In this document: positions 19,883 through 29,645 of the stretch, piece by piece
Position numbering within the stretch: position 1 is the stretch's first letter
Layout: each line of letters begins with the position of its first letter
DNA from: Trypanosoma brucei gambiense DAL972
Taxonomy: Eukaryota > Euglenozoa > Kinetoplastea > Trypanosomatida > Trypanosomatidae
Reading direction: 5' to 3'
DNA length: 64,000 nt
Assembly (NCBI RefSeq): GCF_000210295.1
Contig: NC_026740.1
Span: forward strand, 62,001 to 126,000
Position numbers and translations under genes: made by a program
Notes under the pieces: model-generated
Told to the model about the DNA's origin: nothing
Databases searched by the model: none
The model's input: the letters and a program-made list of their open reading frames with translations, nothing else

Positions 19883-21382
19883 TTACATTCTGTCAATGTA
19901 ATCATAATTCCATACATTTACCCGGTGATCACCACCAGAGGACAAAATAAATTTCTTTTCCTTGCTAAAGGCAATGCGATAAACAAACCTTCGGTGCGCC
20001 ACGGCTCGCCAAAGCGGCTCTCCAGTCATGGCATCTGTGAGTCGCATGTTATCATCCCGTCCACATGAAAGTATAGCTCGACCTCTGGGAGTAAACTTAA
20101 CCATATGAACTGGTTTTTCGTGGTGCCGCAGCAGCAGCGTTGGAGATGATGAGTTCCTAATGTCCCAAACACGTATGACACCGTCTATCCCGCAGGAAGC
20201 GAATACTTGCTCATCATTACGGAGGGCGCAGCACCACACAGTAGATGCATGATCAATGAACCGATCTATGACACAGTCGCCGCCGCTGCGGAGATCATGA
20301 GCGTAAATTATGTTATCATCCCCCGCAGAAAGGGCGAAGTGGTTGTTTAGATCAGATGTCACAACCGTAAACACGGAGGCGGCGCTACACCCAATGGTTT
20401 GTACGCATGTGCTGGTAGATGCATCCCATATACGGACCGTACAGTCCATAGACGCCGTCGCGACACGGTCATCGCCTAAAAGAAAGTCCACACCATACAC
20501 TTTTCGTTGGTGCCCGGAGAATACGCAACTCGTGGATCCGTCAACGCTGTGCATTGACGCTGTACAGTCGGAGCGCCCAGCCACCACGTGCCTTTCGTCG
20601 TGCGAAAGCGCATTAGATAAGACAACACTATCTTGTACATCGAATTCTGCAGTAACCTCGGCCGTTTTCAGATCCCACCGCAACATTTGTGCCTTCGTGC
20701 CAGAAAACACCGTTGTACCATTGCTGGTGAGAGACATGGCATACGAAGTTGTCTTTTCTGTTAAAATAGAACGCACCAGGTTCGGTACCTTCTCTGGTTC
20801 TGCCTTGGTGGTGGTGGCACTCCCTACATCGTGGACGGCATTCTCTTCAGACTCGAACAATTCCATGGGTGAGGGTGTTTCACGTGGCGAGTCTTCCGCA
20901 AAGGGATCATTGGGCACCTTACGCTTTTCCTGGTACGTTGTAGTGCCGTTGGATACTTCAACCTCCACTCGCTTGACTTGACGCGGGCGGGCATTACTTC
21001 CTGCACACAAGTGCTCCATTTTAACCAAATTGACGGTACACATACGTTTTTTCACGACAACGAGACATTCCGTCATATTGGAGCGCCGGGCCTCATCGAG
21101 CCTCTCACAGGCATCAGGTGGGTACAGTTCCCATTCACCGGGCATGTCAAGATCCTCTACAAACCACGCGAATTTTCTCGTTGAATCGTCCGGCGCGTCG
21201 TCGTCTTCCGGTGGCGGTGGTAAATCCTCCTGAATACATAACGGGATGGTAACATATCCAATTCCATTAAAGCGAGGTTCACCAACACGTCGCTTCGTTT
21301 GAAGTCGCCGAACACTGCGGTCCGTAGAAACTTGCCTGGCGCTGGTTGCTTTTTTCCGCGGTATGCTTCCACCGCCACCCAT
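19883..21382 (-). CDS. WWE-domain plus WD40-repeat protein, possible N-myristoylation
   Basis: 499 residues. A WWE domain lies at about 70-139: FAWFVEDLDMPGEWELYPPD supplies the two Trp and the Glu, and the second half (YTVNL-like CTVNLVKMEHLCAGSNARPR) matches the conserved strand and the Arg that ends the fold. WWE domains bind iso-ADP-ribose within poly(ADP-ribose) or mediate contacts in ubiquitin ligases. WD40 repeats fill about 200-499 (for example DCTVRIWDASTSTCVQTIG and DGVIRVWDIRNS), enough for a seven-bladed propeller. The first in-frame ATG is 21382, and the protein begins MGGGGSIPRKK, where Gly2 and Ser6 fit N-myristoylation next to basic residues. The open frame upstream has no ATG. 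A reader or adaptor linking ADP-ribosylation to a propeller-bound partner is inference. Confidence 0.88.
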   Translation of the reverse strand: MGGGGSIPRKKATSARQVSTDRSVRRLQTKRRVGEPRFNGIGYVTIPLCIQEDLPPPPEDDDAPDDSTRKFAWFVEDLDMPGEWELYPPDACERLDEARRSNMTECLVVVKKRMCTVNLVKMEHLCAGSNARPRQVKRVEVEVSNGTTTYQEKRKVPNDPFAEDSPRETPSPMELFESEENAVHDVGSATTTKAEPEKVPNLVRSILTEKTTSYAMSLTSNGTTVFSGTKAQMLRWDLKTAEVTAEFDVQDSVVLSNALSHDERHVVAGRSDCTASMHSVDGSTSCVFSGHQRKVYGVDFLLGDDRVATASMDCTVRIWDASTSTCVQTIGCSAASVFTVVTSDLNNHFALSAGDDNIIYAHDLRSGGDCVIDRFIDHASTVWCCALRNDEQVFASCGIDGVIRVWDIRNSSSPTLLLRHHEKPVHMVKFTPRGRAILSCGRDDNMRLTDAMTGEPLWRAVAHRRFVYRIAFSKEKKFILSSGGDHRVNVWNYDYIDRM

Positions 21383-22498
21383 TATTAGTAGTATACACAC
21401 GCCTCCTCCTAATCTTACTCGCTAAATCCGATAACCTTTCTGATCAAAAAATAAAAATAAAATCCGTTCTCCTGCTGCTGCAAACAACTCAAAAAAGAAA
21501 AAAGTTCGTGATGCTTCCTCCCAGTTGGTTGAGAGCTGGGGAAACTCAGTTCTTAACAAGATGATATATAGAAGTTACGCGCATCCATAAAGTAGAATTC
21601 AATAAAGCATTTGTTCATTTTACCATCCTTTCTCAAGCCACGGGTGTAACGGCGGCAACAATGTCACCAATACAAGAAATAGAGGGAAATAATGAGACGA
21701 TGACACCAACTTACACCAAATCGGCTACCCGAGCTATTTTTTCTTTTTTTTTGTTCTTTCAATCCTCCTACTGTTAATTTCTTCCCTGTTATTTTCCCCC
21801 ATTTTTGGAAAGTGTTTTAACACTAAAAGAATGTGAGACATTACCTTTAGTTTCTCTCATCTGTATCGTCGTTATTTCCCCCCTCTCATCACTGCTGGTT
21901 ATCTCTGCATTGCGCCATGACACTTACGCAACTTTTAAACATTTGTCGCAAACTCAGTTCCCGCCTTCGCTGCGGCACACAATAAAAATTAGTTGGATAA
22001 AACACTGAAGAGGCGCCACACTGATCCAAATTTGATGCGCCTTGTCATGGGTCAGGTCACAGCGACAGAAGGACCCTTTTTCAACTTACACTATATTTCA
22101 TATTTGCGCATCTAATGCCGATCTTGTTGTTGTACTTTTGATTGCTTTCGCCACGAAAATTAACTTACTGCGTACCTCCCATATATACCTCGATCTTCGC
22201 TACTTCACAGCATCCTTCAGTCAATAAACTGATGTTTGTGAGGTAAGGAAAAAAAAAAAACAGGCCCAAACGATAGTTTTCATTAAAAGAAGGCAAAAGG
22301 CGCGATCACACAAACCAAAACTAATATACACATATACATAAACGTGGATGTGCGTAAATGATAGCTGTAACAATTCGTTAAGAGTAAACAACCCGCTCGC
22401 AGAAAATGAAAACAACCGGGTACTGCATATGTGATAACATATATATATATATATAATATTATGGGCGTTAAGAAACTGTAAAAAAAAGGAGGAGAGGA
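21383..22498. other. gene-free stretch of about 1.1 kb
   Basis: Leader of the WWE/WD40 gene and 3' UTR of the gene at 22499. Holds T-rich plus-strand sequence at about 21735-21800 and an (AT)n run at 22439-22458. Nothing else recognised. Confidence 0.55.
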
Positions 22499-24820
22499 CT
22501 AACGTAAAGTCGATCCCACTGCATTTTTCGCATCAGTTAGGTCAGTAAGCCACTGCTTATTAGTGTCGACGCCCGTTCTGCGGAACACTTCATCGATTTG
22601 TGGGATAATTTCTTCTTTGATCATCCGAGTCCATTCTTCCACGCAACGGCTCTCCACCTCACACACATCAGTGTTGACCCCATCCGTCTCCTCACACCCC
22701 TCATTTCTGGAAGAGCACATGTTGTGCTCAACAGCTTTAAGTGAAAGCAGTTGACGGAGCATATAAGCAACAGCAAGCGCGGCTGTGGCGGGGTCATCGT
22801 TTTTGCATGACGATTCAATGATCATTTCGCAAGTACGTAAAGGAAGTGAGTATCCCTTCCAGCGAGTGGTGACCACGCAATCCTCATTATTAATCTCCTC
22901 ATCAGTGAGCTGCTTTTGCTCATCAATGTTCCAACGACTCTCAGCATAACGGTATATATGGCTGAACACATCCTTCACCATATCATGCATACCCCAGGTG
23001 TACAAACACTCAACAAAGATAGACACGGATGGATACCTCCAATCCCATTGATTATACGACTGGGTGAAAATGACCATAACAGGAGGGATGCCAGTTCCAG
23101 TTTCCCCTGTAATTTCCCCTTCGGCGGTTGCCGTATAGAACAAGCCATCGAGAACACCCTCAAACAACAAGCAAAACACTTCTTGTCTCACATTCACCTG
23201 ATCCCTATTTCGTTGGCGTTTACGATGACCACTACGCCCTTCTGGCAGCCGCAGAAGCAAATGCCGTAGGCATCGAAGCGCAGCCTCCGTCCCTTCCTTC
23301 CATATCTGTAATGAATCGTCACCACAGGAATCCTTATAGTTACTTTTACAAACATCATTGGAGTTTGTACAGATAAAAAACTTATCCTTTTCTACCCCAC
23401 CCTTCGGACCTGTTGCCTTTTTCTGAAGATCGCGTTGTCGCCTTAATATGTGTCTAACCAACCAGACACACACATGAGAGGTTTTTACGTCCTGAGCAGT
23501 ACCAGCGAGCCGCTGCCGCTGTGAAAGTATGCAGGGCCCCTCCAGTACATGAGAAATTGCGCTTCTACGCGTTAATTCAGATTGGAGCATGTCACTAATC
23601 CCGTTCAGAAATTGTATGTAGAGCTGGGGATTGAATTTCACGCAAAACCCTTCAGGTGCTACAATGGAGGCAATGGAATGCCTACTTCGAAGGAAAGGAT
23701 TGAGATGCACGGCTTGAAGTTGCATACCCACTGATATAAAGCGGCAGAACGCTTCCTGCGCTGTACCAATGGGCCCGTGGCACTGTACCACACGTAAACA
23801 GCAAGCCCGACCAGCGGCGAGTATATCACTAATATGATGTGCAGGATCAAACTCCGACCATAACATATCGTTGACACCGTCGTGGCATCCATTTTCTTCC
23901 TGGGGTTCTATTTTGAGCGAAGGCACTTCCCCCGTGGTGATGCGGCGTAATATCTCAAGTATCATCAAATAACCGTCAGATCCTAGTGGTAATCCTCTTT
24001 CAGGACAATCCAGCAAAAGAATCCGAAATGCATCTTTGTGCAAAGAGAGATCACACTCGCCGGTGCCTCCGCCCGAGGCACATTTAAGAAGATAACGCGC
24101 ATATGACACATGCAGATGCGATGACCTTCCTACAACCTCTTCAGGAAAATTTTCAGATGAGGTTGAGGAAGGCGGCATAAGCGAAGTATGAAGCGTTTGA
24201 TAAGCAGCCTTGACCACATTCTGCGGCGCCCCAAAGTGAATAAGGCACTGCAAAAGACTCCCACATAAATCGATCTGTTGCTTAGCAGTAAGACTCACTC
24301 CCCCCTCTGATGAGGGAAGATTCAAAAACAGTCGTAATGCCAAATCCCATAGGACAACACCCTCCAGAGATGTTTTCGCCTTAATTTCACCTTTTTCTTT
24401 CGTTTCACACGGGCCATTAGACGCACCTTCTCGATGCCGTCTTACACTGTCGAAACCCCTCTTGTTTACCTTCGCCAAAGCTGATATCAGTAATTGTGTT
24501 GCCCCCACCCTCTCGTCAGCCGATAAATCCAGTAATTTATTCTCTTGACACATGTTCTCACAGCAGGCAATTAGTTGTGATGTCTCCAAGGTTGTTTGGC
24601 AATCGAATCCCTCGTCGTTCCCCTCATCACAAATATCGGAGGACACAACCTTCGTATTATGGGGGTTCTGTTGTCTCATATGCTGGCGCCTTAGCAAAGA
24701 GATTACGCCCCGCACATCACAACATCTCCTCTGTTGCATCCCAAAGGTGTGCAAGTACCCAGAAGCAAATGAAACTCGAATTATTGCATGCCGCCTAAAA
24801 CCCCGGTGCAGTACAAACAT
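22499..24820 (-). CDS. large mitochondrial-looking protein, family not recognised
   Basis: 773 residues from the first in-frame ATG (24820). The N-terminus MFVLHRGFRRHAIIRVSFAS is rich in Arg and hydrophobic residues with no acidic ones, a good mitochondrial import signal. The body is mostly helical-looking with scattered Cys. Stretches such as VSIFVECLYTWGMHDMVKDV and AVAYMLRQLLSLK resemble helical-hairpin (PPR/TPR-like) repeats, but no repeat register can be set by eye. No enzyme motif is visible. In trypanosomatids many large, poorly conserved mitochondrial helical proteins belong to the mitoribosome or RNA-processing complexes; that is only a possibility here. The frame is also open upstream of the ATG but contains no ATG there. 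Confidence 0.78.
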   Translation of the reverse strand: MFVLHRGFRRHAIIRVSFASGYLHTFGMQQRRCCDVRGVISLLRRQHMRQQNPHNTKVVSSDICDEGNDEGFDCQTTLETSQLIACCENMCQENKLLDLSADERVGATQLLISALAKVNKRGFDSVRRHREGASNGPCETKEKGEIKAKTSLEGVVLWDLALRLFLNLPSSEGGVSLTAKQQIDLCGSLLQCLIHFGAPQNVVKAAYQTLHTSLMPPSSTSSENFPEEVVGRSSHLHVSYARYLLKCASGGGTGECDLSLHKDAFRILLLDCPERGLPLGSDGYLMILEILRRITTGEVPSLKIEPQEENGCHDGVNDMLWSEFDPAHHISDILAAGRACCLRVVQCHGPIGTAQEAFCRFISVGMQLQAVHLNPFLRSRHSIASIVAPEGFCVKFNPQLYIQFLNGISDMLQSELTRRSAISHVLEGPCILSQRQRLAGTAQDVKTSHVCVWLVRHILRRQRDLQKKATGPKGGVEKDKFFICTNSNDVCKSNYKDSCGDDSLQIWKEGTEAALRCLRHLLLRLPEGRSGHRKRQRNRDQVNVRQEVFCLLFEGVLDGLFYTATAEGEITGETGTGIPPVMVIFTQSYNQWDWRYPSVSIFVECLYTWGMHDMVKDVFSHIYRYAESRWNIDEQKQLTDEEINNEDCVVTTRWKGYSLPLRTCEMIIESSCKNDDPATAALAVAYMLRQLLSLKAVEHNMCSSRNEGCEETDGVNTDVCEVESRCVEEWTRMIKEEIIPQIDEVFRRTGVDTNKQWLTDLTDAKNAVGSTLR

Positions 24821-25418
24821 ATCAGCTGAACTATAAGCAATGAACGATCCAGTTACTAACCGGTGCGGTGACACCCCATGCTACAAAACAGAAAGGCAAC
24901 AAGAATATTATCAGCTCTGCGAAAGAAGAGGGATACAGAGTAACTATTGAGTCGAGCGCGCGCGTATTTTGAGGGAAGTTTGATGTGATGGGGCACAGCA
25001 CATCGATGAAGCACTCTGATGAGATTTTTAAAGAGAAAGAAAAGAGTAGAGGCAGGGCGACTTGTGGACGAGGGCTCACTTCAAAACTTCAGTAGTTTAG
25101 TCTATCATCATAGTGAAGCGACCAGACACACTTCTGCAGGTGCATATAGGAGGAACAGTATGAGAAAAAGAGAGGGGATTCTATGCATCGCTTCGAAAAA
25201 GGGTTTAAAAAAAAAAAATCACCCTGTATGTCCCTGTTTAATGTGTCCATCCACCTGATTCTCAATATATTTTATATTCCCTCCACTCTTCTCACTTACA
25301 GTTACCTCTTTCATTTAACCTGCATTTGGCCACAGTGAGAAAACCCAAAACTTTGTGTCCCTCACCTTGTTTTAAAGCGTCCCCTCTCGTCACAATCCTC
25401 ACCACAACGCCACTCACA
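24821..25418. other. gene-free stretch of about 600 bp
   Basis: Leader of the gene at 24820 and 3' UTR of the prefoldin gene. Purine-rich plus-strand sequence at about 25018-25050 and an A-run at 25207-25218 give coding-strand pyrimidine tracts. No other feature. Confidence 0.5.
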
Positions 25419-26012
25419 TTATTTCTCTGAGGTTTCCTTCTTGTTATCTTTCGCCCGTTTGTTCTTCAGGTCGTAGTTGTACACCCGTGAAATATTGATC
25501 TGCAGGTTGGTTATTTGTTCCTGCAGCCACGCAAGGTCCTCTTTGGTATTACGCATATTGACCTCCGCGTTGCTGAGGTTCTTCTTAAGTAACGCTGCTG
25601 CTTCTTCGAAGGTGTACTCAACCATCACTTTGGCACCCATCCACAAATGAACAGTCTTCTGTGGCCTTACAATGGCTTCACCGAAGACAGAATCCGTAAG
25701 ACAGTAATAAGAGCGAATACCGGCCCTTTTCCCGTCTTCCTCCTGTTGCTCTGCCTCCTCTAGCTGCTTCTGCAGAAACTCCAGTGAGTTTAGGGTTTTC
25801 TTAATAGTCGGTATTTTGTAATCAAGATTGGCAAGGCTGCTCACAAGGCGCTTTTCCATGTGCTCGTATTTTGAAGACTCCATCAGTAAGTTACTGATGA
25901 CCGTGTCAGCGCCACCGCCGTTGTTGACGTAAGCAGCAACGTCCGGTATGTACGCAATGCGCGGGATATTACGTGGATTCACGTAGTCCTCGGGAAATTC
26001 GTACTTTTCCAT
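25419..26012 (-). CDS. PFD3: prefoldin subunit 3 (VBP1 family)
   Basis: 197 residues, the usual length. Prefoldin subunit 3 is an alpha-type subunit of the hexameric co-chaperone that passes nascent actin and tubulin to the CCT chaperonin in the cytosol. The architecture fits: N-terminal coiled coil around residues 45-90 (YEHMEKRLVSSLANLDYKIP), a central beta-hairpin region with LTDSVFGEAIVRPQKTVHLW and MGAKVMVEYTFEEAAALLKK, then a C-terminal coiled coil ending in VYNYDLKNKRA. The LWxGAxVMxEY and ARVYNWD-like signatures are diagnostic for subunit 3 as opposed to subunit 5. The start ATG is the only one upstream of the conserved region. Basic/acidic tail (KDNKKETSEK) is ordinary. Confidence 0.95.
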   Translation of the reverse strand: MEKYEFPEDYVNPRNIPRIAYIPDVAAYVNNGGGADTVISNLLMESSKYEHMEKRLVSSLANLDYKIPTIKKTLNSLEFLQKQLEEAEQQEEDGKRAGIRSYYCLTDSVFGEAIVRPQKTVHLWMGAKVMVEYTFEEAAALLKKNLSNAEVNMRNTKEDLAWLQEQITNLQINISRVYNYDLKNKRAKDNKKETSEK

Positions 26013-27016
26013 TACCTTCTTGTTTGTTGACCCGTATTACCTTAAGAAACGCGAATGAGAGAGTGAAGGAGAATACTAACAGCATGGGTGCCTGTTCGCT
26101 ATTAAGAGAAACCTTGGTTTTAACTATTACGTTCCACTTACCCACGGGTACAGAAACAGGCATATATGTATTTGTATTCGCGACAATTTTTGTCCCTCCG
26201 CTCCCGCCAGCGCTATTCACAAGCACACACACGCGCCTCCATTTTGAGTTTTCTTTTTTTTTTTTTCTGCCGACAGCTGCCTCACTTCACTCGCCGCCCC
26301 CCCCCCATAAAGTTATCTCTCACTTGGTACGTCAAAATGCGAGATATGGTTGGGCATGCATTTCCATCAATGCCACGTAAGGAAAGACAGCACTTGTATA
26401 TTTCGGTTCCAAACGAGAATATACACCTCTTCATGCCTGGAAAAACAATCAACGTGATAACACAACCTTCACAAGTGGTGAACGATAACCATTCCGGAAC
26501 CCCAACTCCTGCTATTTCCTTTTATCCCTTCCACAAGTATAAACCATTATATACAAATATTTATGTGTGTATTTGCATGTGACCGAAAGCACGGATGACA
26601 AAAAGTTTCTCCCGTGGTCCATTACATTTCTTCCTTCACCTTTCGGTGTTTCACAATCACTGATAGTGTTTTAACCTTATACGCGTACGCATTATTCTGT
26701 CGTCAATTTGATTAGGATCGCTTCTGCAAGGGATGAAAACGTGAGAATGGGGTGAGGCACTTGAAAGTCTAATGCAAATGCGTGTTTTCCCCATCTGTAG
26801 TAACTACAAGCACACAATCACAGCTTTCAGGTGTATTGAGATATGACAGCCAATACAACCAAATGACATCCCGAGTGCTTGACGGCACGCCTGCTTGTAA
26901 TACAAATCGCTTCTGACAGAGAACGCGGCTTTAAAAAAAAAAAGACGATGAGCTCCTTCGGGCACACGAATCTTCCTATTTTGCTTTCAAGCCTCATGCG
27001 CTGTCATTGCCATTTG
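26013..27016. other. gene-free stretch of about 1 kb
   Basis: Leader of the prefoldin gene and 3' UTR of the GNL1 gene. On the plus strand there is a strong T-run (26250-26267) followed by AG (26275-26276) and an 81-codon frame (26337-26582), antisense to the gene set; see findings. No RNA gene recognised. Confidence 0.5.
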
Positions 27017-29065
27017 TCACACTGAACTGGCCAATGGCATTACTCGAAGTAGCAGATACGGACGGACCTCATTGTTAAACTCACTACTCTGTAGCCACGA
27101 CAATTCAGGTGGTGAAAGAAACAAAACCAAGCGACCTTCATATGCCTCTTGCAACAACTCAATCGCCCCACGATGAACATCAAGCGTTCCTTTTCCACGC
27201 TTCACGAAGTAACCCTTTTTTCGTGCGTAACTCTCACACAACTCATAGGGGGACCACGCATTTGGTGCACCGCATGGACCGTGTCTCCTACTGCTTTTCT
27301 CATCATCATCATCATCGTCGTAATAATCGCTTCTGGATAAACCGTATAAACGTTCGAGGTGCAGATGAGTTGCCAAATACGCCACGCCGCTTTGAGGGTC
27401 ACGGGTTTGAGCTATTTGGTGCGTACCAAAAACGGCCTGTAAGGGACGTGGGAGACCAAAGACGGGAAAGGCGAGACCTGGAGAGTCAATAAGCACTACA
27501 TTTTCCGATGGAATAGGGATCGTTTGCAGGTGTTTGGTGTGACCTGCTGTAGATGACACTGAAACCACCTTCGTTCCGCGAATGCAGTTGAGCAGACTTG
27601 ACTTTCCAACATTCGGATGTCCGACAAAACCAATCCGTATGTATTCGTCCTCCTTATCCTCTTCGTTGCCCCTTTCCCTGTCACATTTGTGAATAGTAAC
27701 ACTTGTATTTCCACTTCCCGCACGTCGCCGCGAAAGGCCGATGTCACGGCATTGTTGCAGTAGCGAAGAAATCATGTTTGACACAATTTGCAGCTCTTTG
27801 TGATCTCGTCTGTCATGTTGAAGCTCCCGCTCCGCCTTTCGCATGCCTCTAAAGTTGTCTGTCTCCGCATACGACTCATCGTCACCACCCTTCACAATAC
27901 CCTTAGCCACAGCAGCCGGAACCAACCTGCTAATCTCCTTTTCAAGGTCATCGCCATCGTCTTCTTCACCGTCGTCACTGCTATCATCTGTGCAAACTTG
28001 AAGCTTCCCCGTCCGTAGTTGCTCGTACAACTTATTACGTCGGTTTTTCTTCTTTCGCCGCTTCATTGCGTCACATGCCGTGTCGGTGCCAATTGCGGTT
28101 TCCTCCGATGGAAGGGCCGTAAAAGGGACAAGAGGAATCTCACGAACGATACCCGTGTCTGTCGCTTCTTCGTCGCTCGCTGCTACAACACCCGTGGTCA
28201 GAAAGTATGATTGGAGGAATTCACTCCATTTATTTAGTGTTTGAGGGGGCACGAGGTCAGCTTTGTTGAGTACAACGACACAAGCCTTCCTGCACTCCCG
28301 GACAATGTAATGCAGAAGTGAGAGCGGTAGGTGCACAACGGGATAGCGAGCATCGGTAACAATGATAACAACATCGCTCAGCTCAACCGTGCGCCATAGT
28401 TGCCTCCAAACATCGATATTGCGCTCATAGGAACTCACCTGTAGCTTCTGCATTTCTCCAGGGAGCGAATAATTGTCCAGAGCCCGAACATATTCCTTGA
28501 AGCGAGCCTGTTCACGAGCGTCCACATGTGGGCCGTCGCGAAGGACATCACCTACTTCATCCACAACGTCATCTGTGTTGCTACTGTTGTTACAATCACT
28601 CATTGAGTCGCTCGCGTTGGGTTTAGACATAGGCACTCGGTCCACCGACCAGCCACGTGTTGGGATTTCAACAGAAAGGGGGATAACAGCGGCTTTGGTT
28701 GGACCCGGCATATTAAACCACGTACCGAAAGGTATTCCCTCCGGTCCCATAAAATGGCGGTTGGCCAAACGCTCGTAGGAGAGTTTCTTCCGCTCCGCAA
28801 CCTCCTCTGCAGTTTCCTTAAGAAACACACTGCGTATGCCAACGCGATCCGCACCGTATTTGTACTCCTCTTTCTCATGTTGGCTGTCACTGTTGTGTTC
28901 AGCACCACTCGAGCCCTCCCGACGATATTTTTGTGTATTACACTCCTCAGTTGCACCATGTTCATCACGTTTTTTGCTTTCACTCTCCGTATTTTGTTGT
29001 TCCTTCTTCCGCTGGCGTTTCTCTTGCAGCTGCTTCTTCTTTTGTTTCCCGCTAAATGGTGCCAT
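27017..29065 (-). CDS. GNL1: GNL1-type circularly permuted GTPase
   Basis: 682 residues. The G motifs are in permuted order, diagnostic of the YlqF/YawG family: G4 NKAD at 267-270, then G1 GHPNVGKSS at 482-490 and G3 DSPG at 527-530. The N-terminus FSGKQKKKQLQEKRQRKKEQ matches the basic GNL1 start rather than LSG1 or NOG1/NUG1. The segment before G4 (NIDVWRQLWRTVELSDVVII) and the C-terminal part (ELCESYARKKGYFVKRG) are also GNL1-like. An acidic insert lies between G4 and G1 (SSDDGEEDDGDD), and a run of seven Asp after G3 near residue 587 is coded by a GTC/ATC-type repeat. Related GTPases work in ribosome assembly and export; GNL1's own role is poorly defined. Nucleolar or cytosolic location is inference. 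Confidence 0.93.
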   Translation of the reverse strand: MAPFSGKQKKKQLQEKRQRKKEQQNTESESKKRDEHGATEECNTQKYRREGSSGAEHNSDSQHEKEEYKYGADRVGIRSVFLKETAEEVAERKKLSYERLANRHFMGPEGIPFGTWFNMPGPTKAAVIPLSVEIPTRGWSVDRVPMSKPNASDSMSDCNNSSNTDDVVDEVGDVLRDGPHVDAREQARFKEYVRALDNYSLPGEMQKLQVSSYERNIDVWRQLWRTVELSDVVIIVTDARYPVVHLPLSLLHYIVRECRKACVVVLNKADLVPPQTLNKWSEFLQSYFLTTGVVAASDEEATDTGIVREIPLVPFTALPSEETAIGTDTACDAMKRRKKKNRRNKLYEQLRTGKLQVCTDDSSDDGEEDDGDDLEKEISRLVPAAVAKGIVKGGDDESYAETDNFRGMRKAERELQHDRRDHKELQIVSNMISSLLQQCRDIGLSRRRAGSGNTSVTIHKCDRERGNEEDKEDEYIRIGFVGHPNVGKSSLLNCIRGTKVVSVSSTAGHTKHLQTIPIPSENVVLIDSPGLAFPVFGLPRPLQAVFGTHQIAQTRDPQSGVAYLATHLHLERLYGLSRSDYYDDDDDDEKSSRRHGPCGAPNAWSPYELCESYARKKGYFVKRGKGTLDVHRGAIELLQEAYEGRLVLFLSPPELSWLQSSEFNNEVRPYLLLRVMPLASSV

Positions 29066-29645
29066 CTTCGACTTGGTGTAAGCTATTTCCTGTGTTCCTG
29101 CTGCCGTTACGAGTTATTACTTCTTCGCTCCACCTTCTTTCCTTCACCTTATGTTTACTCCTGCGCCTTACTTCAGTAACAAACGACTCAGATTGTCTCC
29201 CCTTCACTGTCGTGAAAAAAAAAAAAAGAACGGTTCCCCTAAGCAACATATATGCAAATGATAGAGCAAGAAGAGAAAGTGTGTTGACACGAAGTCAAAA
29301 TTAGCGGAGAAAAAACTTTAAAATAGCTGTACAATACCCTTTCCCCTTCCCAAAGAAAAAGAAATGCTTCATGTCATGTGGTGCCCGCCTTTCCGCCCGC
29401 TCCATCGTTAAGTTACATAGAAACACCCTCCGACCATTACAGTCACGGCAGCAAACAAACAACATTCAACGGAACAGGAAGTGTTAATAAGAGACGCCCA
29501 AACAACCGTTGCTACGTCCTCTCTCAGCAGTGGGGACAATAATTAGCAACGTGTTTCAGCTCATACTTGCCAACGAACAAGTAACGCTTTTGCTGCTTAG
29601 CGAAGAAGCACAACAAAACACCAGCCATGTACTCGCTGTAATACT
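29066..29645. other. gene-free stretch of about 580 bp
   Basis: Leader of GNL1 and 3' UTR of the thioredoxin-like gene. An A-run at 29215-29227 gives a coding-strand T-tract. Nothing else recognised. Confidence 0.5.

Noticed and set aside
20310..20981. 223-codon plus-strand frame opposite the WWE/WD40 gene
   Set aside because: Antisense shadow of the propeller-coding region.
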